Origin: Clostridiales bacterium
GTDB lineage: Bacteria > Bacillota_A > Clostridia > Peptostreptococcales > Anaerovoracaceae
Reading direction: 5' to 3'
DNA: 13,043 nucleotides
Assembly (NCBI GenBank): GCA_015058265.1
Contig: SVCR01000019.1
Location: forward strand, 1-13,043
The translations under genes were made by a program, and so were the position numbers. The notes beneath the pieces are model-generated. The model saw nothing but the letters and a program-made list of their open reading frames with translations, ran no database searches and was not told the origin of the DNA. Shown here one piece after another: positions 1-6,887 of the stretch (position 1 is the stretch's first letter; the number at the start of each line of letters is the position of its first letter).

Positions 1-2031
1 CTGATGATCCGCTACTTTGGCTATCGTCGTGCGTATACCCAGTCCCGCTATGAGAAGAGCAGTGCATCCGCTCACTCCTATCACCATCATCAGGAATCTT
101 TTCTTGTCTCTGAATATATTTCTGATCGATACCTTATACAGAAAACTGATCCGCTTCCACAGAGGCGTCACGCGCTCAAGCAGTATTCTCTTGCCTGCAG
201 GCGGTGTTTTGGGTCTTATCAGTTCAGACGGAGATACCCTGAAGTCCTGAGCTATAGATATCCATGTAGCACCCATCGAGCAGACCAGAGCGGCTGAAAG
301 AGATATTATCCCCAGCACCGGATCTATTACATAGTCGACCGTCGGGCTGAAGCTGTACATCATAGTATACGCATTCCATATCACGGTAGGGAACACCTTG
401 CAGCCTGCGAAGAATCCCACACACGCCCCCAGAAAAGCGGCACTTCCGGAATAGAACATATACTTAGCTACTATCTGTGAATTGCTGTACCCGAGTGCCT
501 TGAGGACCCCTATCTGTGTCCTCTGCTCCTCGACCATCCTGGTCATCGTCGTCATACAGACGAGAGCGGCTATGAGGAAGAAGAACACAGGGAATATCCT
601 GGCTATATTGCTCACTATGCTGGAGTTGCTGTCGAATGATGAATATCCGGCATTGTCATTTCTGGAGAAGGCGTACGAATTGCCTGTCTCCATATCATCT
701 ATTTTTTCCTGCGCTTCGTCGAGCTTTTCCTTTGCCTCATCAAGTTTCTTCTGTGCATCTGCGAATTCACGGTCGGCTTTGCGCTGCTCTCTGTCCAGAG
801 TTTTGCGGTTCTTGTTCAGGTCTTTTTCTTTACTGTCCAGAGTCTTCAGACCTTTTTCCGCCTTGCTGATACCGTTATTGATCTGTTTGAGCTGTTTTTT
901 AAGTTTCTTTACCGCCTTCTTGGTACCGGAAGCCACCTGTTTGTCGATAGCTGCCATACCGGCTTTATATTCCTCATCAGATATCAGGCCGGCTTCATGG
1001 GCGGTTTTTAATTTCTCCCTTTCCCCCGAGGCCTTTCCTTCCGCAATAGCTCCCGCGCTGCTGATGCCCTTCTCGACCTGTTTCTTCTTACCCTTCAGGT
1101 CTTTGATCTGAGCTTTGATCTCTTTGCGCGTTCCGGCTATCGTCTTCTCTCCGCTGTTTATCTGATTGCGGGCATCTCTTATCTTCTTCTCCGCATCCGC
1201 TTTTTCCTTCTCATAATCAGCGAGCTTGTCCTCATAATCCTTCTTCTTCTTATCCAGCTTTTCCTGCGCTTCTTTTCTCGCAGTCTCCCTTCTGGCGTCA
1301 TTTACCCTGTCAGCAAGATCATCCATGCTTCCGGATACGCTTTCGAGCTTATCATCCAGCTCTTCAGAAAAAGGCTCCTCATCTCCCTCAAGAGTCACAT
1401 AGAGCGCCGAGTAATAATCTTCATCAAAAGCCTCTTTCTGAATGTAGAAGAATGTATCGAGGCTTCCGTTCCCTATGTCCGTTGACCCGCGCTGATAATC
1501 AAGGAATATCGGCGTAGTCACAGTACCGACAATGGTGAACTCATCAGACCGGAATTGTTTCAGCTTGTCCTTATCATTCTCATCAGTGAGAATGATCTTG
1601 TCTCCGTTAGTGTAGCCGTCTTCGGAATAGCTGTAATCATCGATCACGCATTCATTCTCGTTCTCAGGAAGACGCCCTGTTACCACACTCAGTGTATTGA
1701 TGTTCTCAGGCAGGGATATCGCTCTGAGAGCCCTGGAATCACCGTCTCCTGCCTTCGCCATGACATCGATCTGCAGGGAGCCTTCCGCTCCGGAAACTCC
1801 TTCCCAGCCTTCGGCGATCTCTATGCTCTCATCATCTATCCCGTAGGATGATGCTATCTGATAATCATAGAAGTTGTGCTCTTCCAGATAATCAGAAGCC
1901 ATCTTGACCATAGAAGGCTTGCAGTCTTTAAGTCCGGCAAAAAAACCGACACCAAGAGCAACGATCGCAAAGATCGCAAGATACCTCGCGATCGATGTCT
2001 TTATTTCTCTCAGTGTGGATTTCTTCAGCAT
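1..2031 (-). CDS. FtsX-type ABC transporter permease with long coiled-coil extracytoplasmic domain (3' end outside window)
   Basis: This is the membrane subunit of the ABC transporter whose ATPase lies just upstream. The frame is open from the ATG at 2029-2031 to base 1, giving 677 residues with the C-terminus missing. Residues about 11-34 form the first membrane helix. An extracytoplasmic region follows, and about 218-447 of it is a long, highly charged Lys/Glu-rich coiled coil. Helices at about 475-497, 519-551 and 566-591 form the FtsX-like core. A cytoplasmic linker follows, then another helix at about 645-667 that should open a second FtsX half. The N-terminal pattern (a basic LREIK stretch, then an ALGVGFFAGLK-like helix) is typical of large clostridial FtsX-like permeases of roughly 1,100 residues. 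The start is 7 bases after the ATPase stop and has only a weak Shine-Dalgarno sequence, which suggests reinitiation. Substrate unknown. MacB/FtsX relatives move lipids or peptides, or transmit force to envelope enzymes. Confidence 0.9.
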   Translation of the reverse strand, partial: MLKKSTLREIKTSIARYLAIFAIVALGVGFFAGLKDCKPSMVKMASDYLEEHNFYDYQIASSYGIDDESIEIAEGWEGVSGAEGSLQIDVMAKAGDGDSRALRAISLPENINTLSVVTGRLPENENECVIDDYSYSEDGYTNGDKIILTDENDKDKLKQFRSDEFTIVGTVTTPIFLDYQRGSTDIGNGSLDTFFYIQKEAFDEDYYSALYVTLEGDEEPFSEELDDKLESVSGSMDDLADRVNDARRETARKEAQEKLDKKKKDYEDKLADYEKEKADAEKKIRDARNQINSGEKTIAGTRKEIKAQIKDLKGKKKQVEKGISSAGAIAEGKASGEREKLKTAHEAGLISDEEYKAGMAAIDKQVASGTKKAVKKLKKQLKQINNGISKAEKGLKTLDSKEKDLNKNRKTLDREQRKADREFADAQKKLDEAKEKLDEAQEKIDDMETGNSYAFSRNDNAGYSSFDSNSSIVSNIARIFPVFFFLIAALVCMTTMTRMVEEQRTQIGVLKALGYSNSQIVAKYMFYSGSAAFLGACVGFFAGCKVFPTVIWNAYTMMYSFSPTVDYVIDPVLGIISLSAALVCSMGATWISIAQDFRVSPSELIRPKTPPAGKRILLERVTPLWKRISFLYKVSIRNIFRDKKRFLMMVIGVSGCTALLIAGLGIRTTIAKVADHQ

Positions 2032-2038
2032 ACCGGTC

Positions 2039-2890
2039 TTACCACTCTATCTCTTCTACCGGCACAGGATCAGGATTGACTGTTACATCCTGGACTCTGC
2101 CGCTCCTGACACTTATTATCCTGTCAGCCATCGGAGTGATGGCCTTGTTATGTGTGATGATGATAACGGTCGTCCCGGATCTGTGCGCCTGATCCTGCAG
2201 GAGCTGCAGGATCGCTTTGCCCGTATTGTAATCCAAAGCTCCGGTAGGCTCGTCACACAAGAGGAGTTTAGGATTCTTAGCGAGCGCTCTGGCAATTGCC
2301 ACTCTCTGCTGCTCCCCTCCGGATAACTGCCCCGGAAAGTTGTTCATCCTGTCGCCCAGTCCGACAGCTCTCAAAGTCTCTGCGGGATCAAGTGGGTCAG
2401 TGCAGATCTGAGTAGCCAGAGATACATTCTCAAGAGCGGTCAGATTCTGAACAAGGTTGTAGAACTGAAAGACGAAGCCTATATCATATCGCCTGTATCT
2501 TGTCAGCTCCCGCAGACTCATCCGGCTTATCTCTTTGCCGTCAAGAATGACCCTTCCGTCGGTCAGTGTATCCATACCGCCGAGAATATTCAGGAGTGTC
2601 GTCTTGCCCGCTCCGGATTCTCCGACAACTATCGCCAGTTCTCCCTTCTTCACTGAAAAAGTAGCATCAGACAATGCCTCGATGTCCATCTCTCCGACAT
2701 GGTAGACCTTGCGAACATGGTCGAACACCACATAATCAGGCTCCTGTACTCTATGATCAACGGCTTTCTCTGGTCCCATCTCTTCCCCATAGGTATTCCC
2801 GATCAGATTGTCGAGGACTCCGGCCTCTTCAAGCGCCTTTATCTTATTCAGGATTGCTCTGTCTTCGTCTGTCATCCTTGATGTTTTCAA
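2039..2890 (-). CDS. ABC transporter ATP-binding protein, LolD/MacB (FtsE-like) family
   Basis: Cytoplasmic ATPase that powers the downstream permease. All nucleotide-binding motifs are intact: Walker A GESGAGKT (90-97), Q-loop in FQFYNL (Q142), signature LSGGEQQR (189-196), Walker B LLLCDEP with catalytic E214, D-loop ALD (218-220) and H247 in the ITHN switch. The FQFYNL Q-loop and the TGALD D-loop region are characteristic of the LolD/MacB/FtsE branch that partners FtsX-type permeases. The usual ATPase fold starts near residue 53, so about 50 extra N-terminal residues (charged, helical-looking) are unusual. The start is uncertain. A TTG at 2888-2890 overlaps the DUF445 stop as TTGA; an ATG at 2873-2875 lies five codons in and would remove only five residues. 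Neither has a well-spaced Shine-Dalgarno, so coupling by termination-reinitiation is likely. Confidence 0.94.
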   Translation of the reverse strand: MKTSRMTDEDRAILNKIKALEEAGVLDNLIGNTYGEEMGPEKAVDHRVQEPDYVVFDHVRKVYHVGEMDIEALSDATFSVKKGELAIVVGESGAGKTTLLNILGGMDTLTDGRVILDGKEISRMSLRELTRYRRYDIGFVFQFYNLVQNLTALENVSLATQICTDPLDPAETLRAVGLGDRMNNFPGQLSGGEQQRVAIARALAKNPKLLLCDEPTGALDYNTGKAILQLLQDQAHRSGTTVIIITHNKAITPMADRIISVRSGRVQDVTVNPDPVPVEEIEW

Positions 2891-3783
2891 ATGAATATGT
2901 TGATACTTCCAATAACAAGCCCGATCAGCGCTCCGAGATTGACTATCATGCTCAGCTCGTTTTTCATTACTGCCATTACGCCCTTCTCGAGGTCTTCAGC
3001 GGACATCGAATTTATCTTGCTTTCCACTACAGAAGCCACATCTATGCGCCTCAAAGCCGAGTTGACCGCATTCACAACTGACTCTCTGTAAGCAGCAGTG
3101 ATCTTGGCTCTGACGAATTCTCTGTCATAACCGGCCTGATCAAGAACATGTATAGGCGTCCTGTCCCCCAGGTCATGGATCCTGGATGAAGTGATTTCTC
3201 TCACCATTTCCGGAGCTCTCGCATCTATGAAATCCTCCATCTTCTCAGCGACACTCTGCATTATCCTGTCGACCAGGTTTTCCGGTACTACAGCCCTAAG
3301 TATCCGTGAGTTCTGTACGTGCTCGCCGATCATACGAATACCTTCCTGTCTGACAGCTCCCGGTATGTTCATCCTCCTGACAGCATCTGTGATCTTGACT
3401 GAAAGCAGATCGACAAAGCTCTTTTCCAGCTTGTCATATTTATCTGCGCCGCCCGCAAGTACAGCGCCCGTGTTCCTGATATCCTCATTAAGGATCTGCA
3501 TTACTTTGTCTATAAGAGGTTTCTCGACTTCTTCTGTAAGCAGCTTGGATGATATATCTTCTCTGGTGAACAGCTCATCCTGGACGATCTTGCCTGCCGA
3601 TCTTGCCAGTCGTGATTTGCCCTTAGGTATCGCGCCCGGAGTGAAAGGAACCCTGTGACCGAATATGTGCTTCTCCTCATGGGGGAAGAAAAGCATTTTT
3701 ACGGCGATCAGATTGGTAAAATAACCTATGACGGCTCCGACAAGCGGCGGCAGTATATAATTTGATACTACTTCCCAGCTCAT
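2887..3783 (-). CDS. DUF445 family membrane protein (YheB-like)
   Basis: A 298-residue protein with the DUF445 hallmark near its N-terminus: a membrane helix running into GYFTNLIAVKMLFFP (20-34), followed by a conserved Pro/Gly segment with FTPGAIPKGK (47-56). The middle (about 60-275) is soluble, mostly helical and charged. The last 20 residues form a second hydrophobic helix ending at the stop. This two-ended membrane tethering fits DUF445 proteins such as Bacillus YheB, whose molecular role is not established. The ATG at 3781-3783 overlaps the antiporter stop by one base (TGATG) and is preceded by AAGGTGA at 3790-3796, 6 bases away, so translation is both coupled and independently primed. 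The stop overlaps the ATPase TTG start. Its position suggests it works with the antiporter or the ABC transporter, but that is inference from context. Confidence 0.9.
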   Translation of the reverse strand: MSWEVVSNYILPPLVGAVIGYFTNLIAVKMLFFPHEEKHIFGHRVPFTPGAIPKGKSRLARSAGKIVQDELFTREDISSKLLTEEVEKPLIDKVMQILNEDIRNTGAVLAGGADKYDKLEKSFVDLLSVKITDAVRRMNIPGAVRQEGIRMIGEHVQNSRILRAVVPENLVDRIMQSVAEKMEDFIDARAPEMVREITSSRIHDLGDRTPIHVLDQAGYDREFVRAKITAAYRESVVNAVNSALRRIDVASVVESKINSMSAEDLEKGVMAVMKNELSMIVNLGALIGLVIGSINIFI

Positions 3784-6194
3784 CAGTCCTCACCTTCCTT
3801 TCGTGTCTCCTGCTCTGTTTGATTTTTCTGTTCAGGCAGAGCCCCGGCAGCTTGTGCTGCTCCGGACTTCTCCATTGCGTTCTTTATTACTTTAGCGTCC
3901 AGCACTGCAGTCTCGCGATGTACACCCCTTCTTCCTACAGATCTGGAAGCGATACGGCTGAGGTTATCGTTAGTCCCGATTATCCACAGTATGTCGCCTT
4001 CAGATATCAGGAGATTGGCATCCGGCATCATGTTCGCATAACCATCTCTCTCCAATCCCAGGATCATGCAGTGCGCACGAGCATTGATGCCGCTTTTTCT
4101 TATAGGCTTTCCCACATACGGCTCTGTACCACGGACTTCTATCGCCGCGCACGCGAGAGCATGTTCTTCATCAGGATATGCTCCATCGAGGAAGTCCTTG
4201 AGAGTACGGATCAGCGGCTCCTTGTCAAGCTCCAGAGTCTTGCTGAAGGTCTCCAGAGACTGGCGGTCACCTATAACATATATTTTGTCACCGGCCTGGA
4301 TCACAGTCCTTGCCGGAGGCATCACAGTACTCTTATCGTTTCGCTTGAGCTTTACAACATAAACGCCTTCTTTCTTGCCCCAGGCAAGCTTCTCGATCGA
4401 TTTTCCCGCATATCCCGCGCCTTCCGGAACGAACCAGCTGAATATACTGTAATCCTCTTCGAGCCAATGCTGATCGCTTCTTGCTCCGCCTCTCTTCTCC
4501 ATCGTCTTCTGATTGAGATTAGCCAGAAACCGCGTCTCAAGCTGCAGATAATATGTAGCCGCAAAATCTGATCTCGCGAATATGTACAAAGCCGCCGGCA
4601 CGATGAGCAGTATAATTCCGTGCAGGTCGAACAGTGAAACCAGAGGAATCGATGCTATTACACCCATCAGGACGAACTTCAGCAGGATCATTACCGCAAG
4701 AGGCGGCCTGTTCGCCAATCTGTCCATCCACAGCTGTGTAAACGCGACACTCCTCTTGCCGAGCAGCGGCCTCGAGAACACTATTATGACGAGATAGATC
4801 AATACGCTTACGATCACCTTAGACGGCATCTCTCCGGCTATCGATCCGAGAGCAGGCTGCAGCAGCTCGCATCCCGCGATAGCTGTTACAAGCATGATGC
4901 TTCCGTATATCGCCACTTTGATAAAGTAATCTACCAGGAAGACTTTCCATTCCGAAGCGTGCTCCTGAGTGTCCTGGTCATCAGATGTGTAGCTCTCGAT
5001 CCTCTCAAGCAGCCCCGGCGGGATAGCAGATGTCACAGCAGCAACTATGTTATCTGATTTCCTTATCAGCACAGGAGTGAAGATTATAGTCAGTATCGAC
5101 GACGCTACGATGACCGGATACAGATAGTCATCCATGACTCCGAGGGATATTCCGAGACTGGCGATAATGAATGAGAATTCTCCGATAGGGGCCAGCGACG
5201 TTCCGCCCCTTATAGCTGTATCAAGATCCTGCCCTGACAGCATCATTCCTATTGTGGCGAAGAACAGCTTTGCGACTACTGCAATAACAGCGATCGGAAT
5301 AATAGATGTCCAACGCTCTGCGATCACACTCGGCTCTACCATCATCCCTACAGACAGGAAGAATATGGCTCCGAACATATCCTTGATGCCCGCCGTAACA
5401 CTTTCTATCCTGTGGACATGCTTCGTCCCGGCGAAGAAGGATCCCGCCAGAAAGGCTCCGAGTTCCATCGAGAAGCCCAGACGATTGGCAAGCAGAGCCA
5501 TCAGGAAACACATGCCCAAGCTCAACAGCGTGAGCATCTCATTGCTCATGAGGCTCATATATTTATCAAGGATCGTAGGTATGAAGTATATTCCGAGTAT
5601 GAGCCAGAGGATGAGATAGCATATCATCAGTGCCAGATGAACTCCCATTCCGTGAGATGATCCTCCGCGGCTGGCAGCTATCGTTGTCAATATCACCATC
5701 ATGAATACCGCAAGTACATCCTCCATCACCAGGGACCCCATTACAAGGCCTGCGAATTTTCTCCTGGCTATCCCCAGCTCCTCAAAGCACTTCTGGATGA
5801 CGACCGTAGAACTGATCGACAGCATGGCTCCCAGGAATATGGCATTCATCACCGACATTCCCATAGCCAGGCCAAAGCCGTATCCTACGAACATTACTCC
5901 CGACATTTTGACAAGTGCAGATACGATAGCAGTACTCCCTATATCAGACAGCTTATGGAAGTCAAACTCCAATCCGATATGGAACAGGATTATGACAACT
6001 CCGATCTCGCTCCACGTCTCTACTGACTCTGTGCTCTCTATATCCAGGAACATCGGGAAATGCGGCCCGATGATAAAGCCCGCAAGAATATATCCTAGGA
6101 TCGTCGGGATCCTGAGCTTCCTGAAAAGTATCGTGACTACAGCTGCTGTAGTCAGCATTATTGCAAGATCGATTATCAGTTGAGGTACTTCCAT
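3783..6194 (-). CDS. CPA2-family cation:proton antiporter (KefB/KhtU-like) with two C-terminal RCK_C (TrkA_C) domains
   Basis: Predicted membrane antiporter exchanging K+ or Na+ for protons. Residues about 5-380 form the multi-helix CPA2 exchanger domain. Family features include GYILAGFIIGP (34-44), FHIGLEFDF (71-79), SSTVV (128-132), an acidic pair E158-D159 in the ion-binding helix, and GEFSFIIASLG (338-348). After a soluble linker (about 390-420) comes a second hydrophobic block (about 424-540) with four likely helices, which is not part of the standard domain. Two RCK_C-like domains follow, about 594-650 and 693-748, each with the Y-x-GK-x-I beginning and a GDxxxxIG ending. No NAD-binding RCK_N (GxGxxG) domain is visible. 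The tail (about 765-803) is polar and charged. The ATG at 6192-6194 has AGGAG at 6200-6204, 5 bases away. In Gram-positives RCK_C domains often bind cyclic di-AMP, so ligand gating is plausible; the transported ion cannot be assigned from sequence. Confidence 0.93.
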   Translation of the reverse strand: MEVPQLIIDLAIMLTTAAVVTILFRKLRIPTILGYILAGFIIGPHFPMFLDIESTESVETWSEIGVVIILFHIGLEFDFHKLSDIGSTAIVSALVKMSGVMFVGYGFGLAMGMSVMNAIFLGAMLSISSTVVIQKCFEELGIARRKFAGLVMGSLVMEDVLAVFMMVILTTIAASRGGSSHGMGVHLALMICYLILWLILGIYFIPTILDKYMSLMSNEMLTLLSLGMCFLMALLANRLGFSMELGAFLAGSFFAGTKHVHRIESVTAGIKDMFGAIFFLSVGMMVEPSVIAERWTSIIPIAVIAVVAKLFFATIGMMLSGQDLDTAIRGGTSLAPIGEFSFIIASLGISLGVMDDYLYPVIVASSILTIIFTPVLIRKSDNIVAAVTSAIPPGLLERIESYTSDDQDTQEHASEWKVFLVDYFIKVAIYGSIMLVTAIAGCELLQPALGSIAGEMPSKVIVSVLIYLVIIVFSRPLLGKRSVAFTQLWMDRLANRPPLAVMILLKFVLMGVIASIPLVSLFDLHGIILLIVPAALYIFARSDFAATYYLQLETRFLANLNQKTMEKRGGARSDQHWLEEDYSIFSWFVPEGAGYAGKSIEKLAWGKKEGVYVVKLKRNDKSTVMPPARTVIQAGDKIYVIGDRQSLETFSKTLELDKEPLIRTLKDFLDGAYPDEEHALACAAIEVRGTEPYVGKPIRKSGINARAHCMILGLERDGYANMMPDANLLISEGDILWIIGTNDNLSRIASRSVGRRGVHRETAVLDAKVIKNAMEKSGAAQAAGALPEQKNQTEQETRKEGED

Positions 6195-6199
6195 TCCGG

Positions 6200-6204
6200 C
6201 TCCT
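6200..6204 (-). promoter_or_regulatory. Ribosome binding site of the antiporter gene
   Basis: AGGAG on the minus strand, followed by CCGGA and the ATG at 6192-6194. The consensus match and 5-base spacing fix the start of the antiporter. The gap to the metallopeptidase stop (6236) is only 41 bases and holds no terminator or clear promoter, so the antiporter is probably co-transcribed with the gene ahead of it. Confidence 0.8.
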
Positions 6205-6235
6205 GTCCTGTGGTTAACGTGTTGATGCTTGACAG

Positions 6236-6784
6236 CTAATACTTCATTGCTCTTCTGATCTGTTTCCAGCCGGGCATAAATCTGTCCATGAGAGCATAGA
6301 AATCACTGCCGTGGTTAGGTACGACAGTATGTACCAGTTCATGAAGGATCACATAATCGAGTTCCGTATCTGATCGGGTCGCAAGCATCAGACTGAAGTT
6401 GAGATGACCTGTAACTGTATTGCAGCTGCCCCATCTCGAATGCATATCTCTTACCGTCCAGCCGCTGCAGTGCAGGCCTGTCAGCCTTTCGATCTCCGGA
6501 AGGCGATATGCGATCCTGCTCTTCAATTCGCGCCGGCGCAGCTCCTTATCTCTGTCATCTGCCGGTTCGGGATGAGCCGCCGCTCTGATCCTCACCCGCT
6601 CTATGCCGCGTTCGATCCATGACCTCTTATCTCTTACGAATGCAATGATCTCCCTGTCGGAAACAGAATAAGGCGCACTAACAAGGATCCTGCATTCAGG
6701 CTCCTTGATGCGCATATTTATCCTCTTGATGCGCTTGCGTGTCACTTCGACAGCAAGTCCGTCTATATAAACGATTTTAGTCAT
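6236..6784 (-). CDS. YgjP/DUF45 family (SprT-like) zinc metallopeptidase
   Basis: A 182-residue cytoplasmic protein of the YgjP-like metallopeptidase family. The zinc site is visible: HELVH with H148, E149 and H152, then NHG with H158 as the likely third ligand. The family signature RWGSCN (117-122) lies upstream of it, as expected. The N-terminal half fits the family pattern of a basic strand region, then VSAPYS (35-40) and a K-R-S-WI helix (53-57). Family members are usually about 230 residues, so this one is compact but has every key element. The ATG at 6782-6784 has no Shine-Dalgarno sequence. A -10-like hexamer sits 8 bases upstream of it, suggesting a leaderless message. It is the first gene of the cluster that continues with the antiporter, DUF445 and ABC genes. 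Physiological substrate unknown. Confidence 0.93.
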   Translation of the reverse strand: MTKIVYIDGLAVEVTRKRIKRINMRIKEPECRILVSAPYSVSDREIIAFVRDKRSWIERGIERVRIRAAAHPEPADDRDKELRRRELKSRIAYRLPEIERLTGLHCSGWTVRDMHSRWGSCNTVTGHLNFSLMLATRSDTELDYVILHELVHTVVPNHGSDFYALMDRFMPGWKQIRRAMKY

Positions 6785-6792
6785 ACACAGTT

Positions 6793-6822
6793 ATTTTAAC
6801 ATATCAAGCTGTACCGCTCCAA
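6793..6822 (-). promoter_or_regulatory. Putative promoter of the metallopeptidase-antiporter-ABC cluster
   Basis: Minus-strand -10-like TAAAAT at 6793-6798 and a weak -35-like TTGGAG (3 of 6) at 6817-6822, with an 18-base spacer. The -10 ends 8 bases before the ATG at 6784, so transcription would begin at or next to the start codon. It lies directly after the subtilase terminator hairpin, which supports a new transcription unit here. Inferred from sequence only. Confidence 0.45.
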
Positions 6823-6827
6823 CAACG

Positions 6828-6859
6828 AAGGCAGGTGGCCCCTCCGGACCGCCTGCCTT
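6828..6859 (-). terminator. Intrinsic terminator of the subtilase gene
   Basis: A strong GC-rich hairpin 28 bases past the subtilase stop. An 8-base-pair outer stem (AAGGCAGG at 6828-6835 with CCTGCCTT at 6852-6859) is extended inward by further G-C pairs around a small loop. On the minus strand it is followed by an imperfect T-rich run (TTCGTTGTT), weaker than a classic U-tract. The hairpin also carries TTTCT on the plus strand, but no plus-strand gene uses it. Confidence 0.7.
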
Positions 6860-6887
6860 TCTCTGTCTGAATGTATGCTTCGAACAG

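Noticed and set aside
482..1111. Long plus-strand open frame (209 codons) rich in Ser/Phe/Cys
   Set aside because: It is the antisense of the permease coiled coil. The Lys/Glu codons of the real gene read as Phe/Leu/Ser on the other strand, and it has no family features.
690..1380. Coiled-coil region as a DNA-repeat array or low-complexity artefact
   Set aside because: Repetition is only at the amino-acid level; codons vary and the frame is intact on both sides into well-formed membrane helices.
3762..4571. Plus-strand open frame of 269 codons opposite the antiporter C-terminus
   Set aside because: Composition is that of an antisense shadow; the minus strand here encodes clear RCK_C domains and no ribosome site precedes the plus-strand start.
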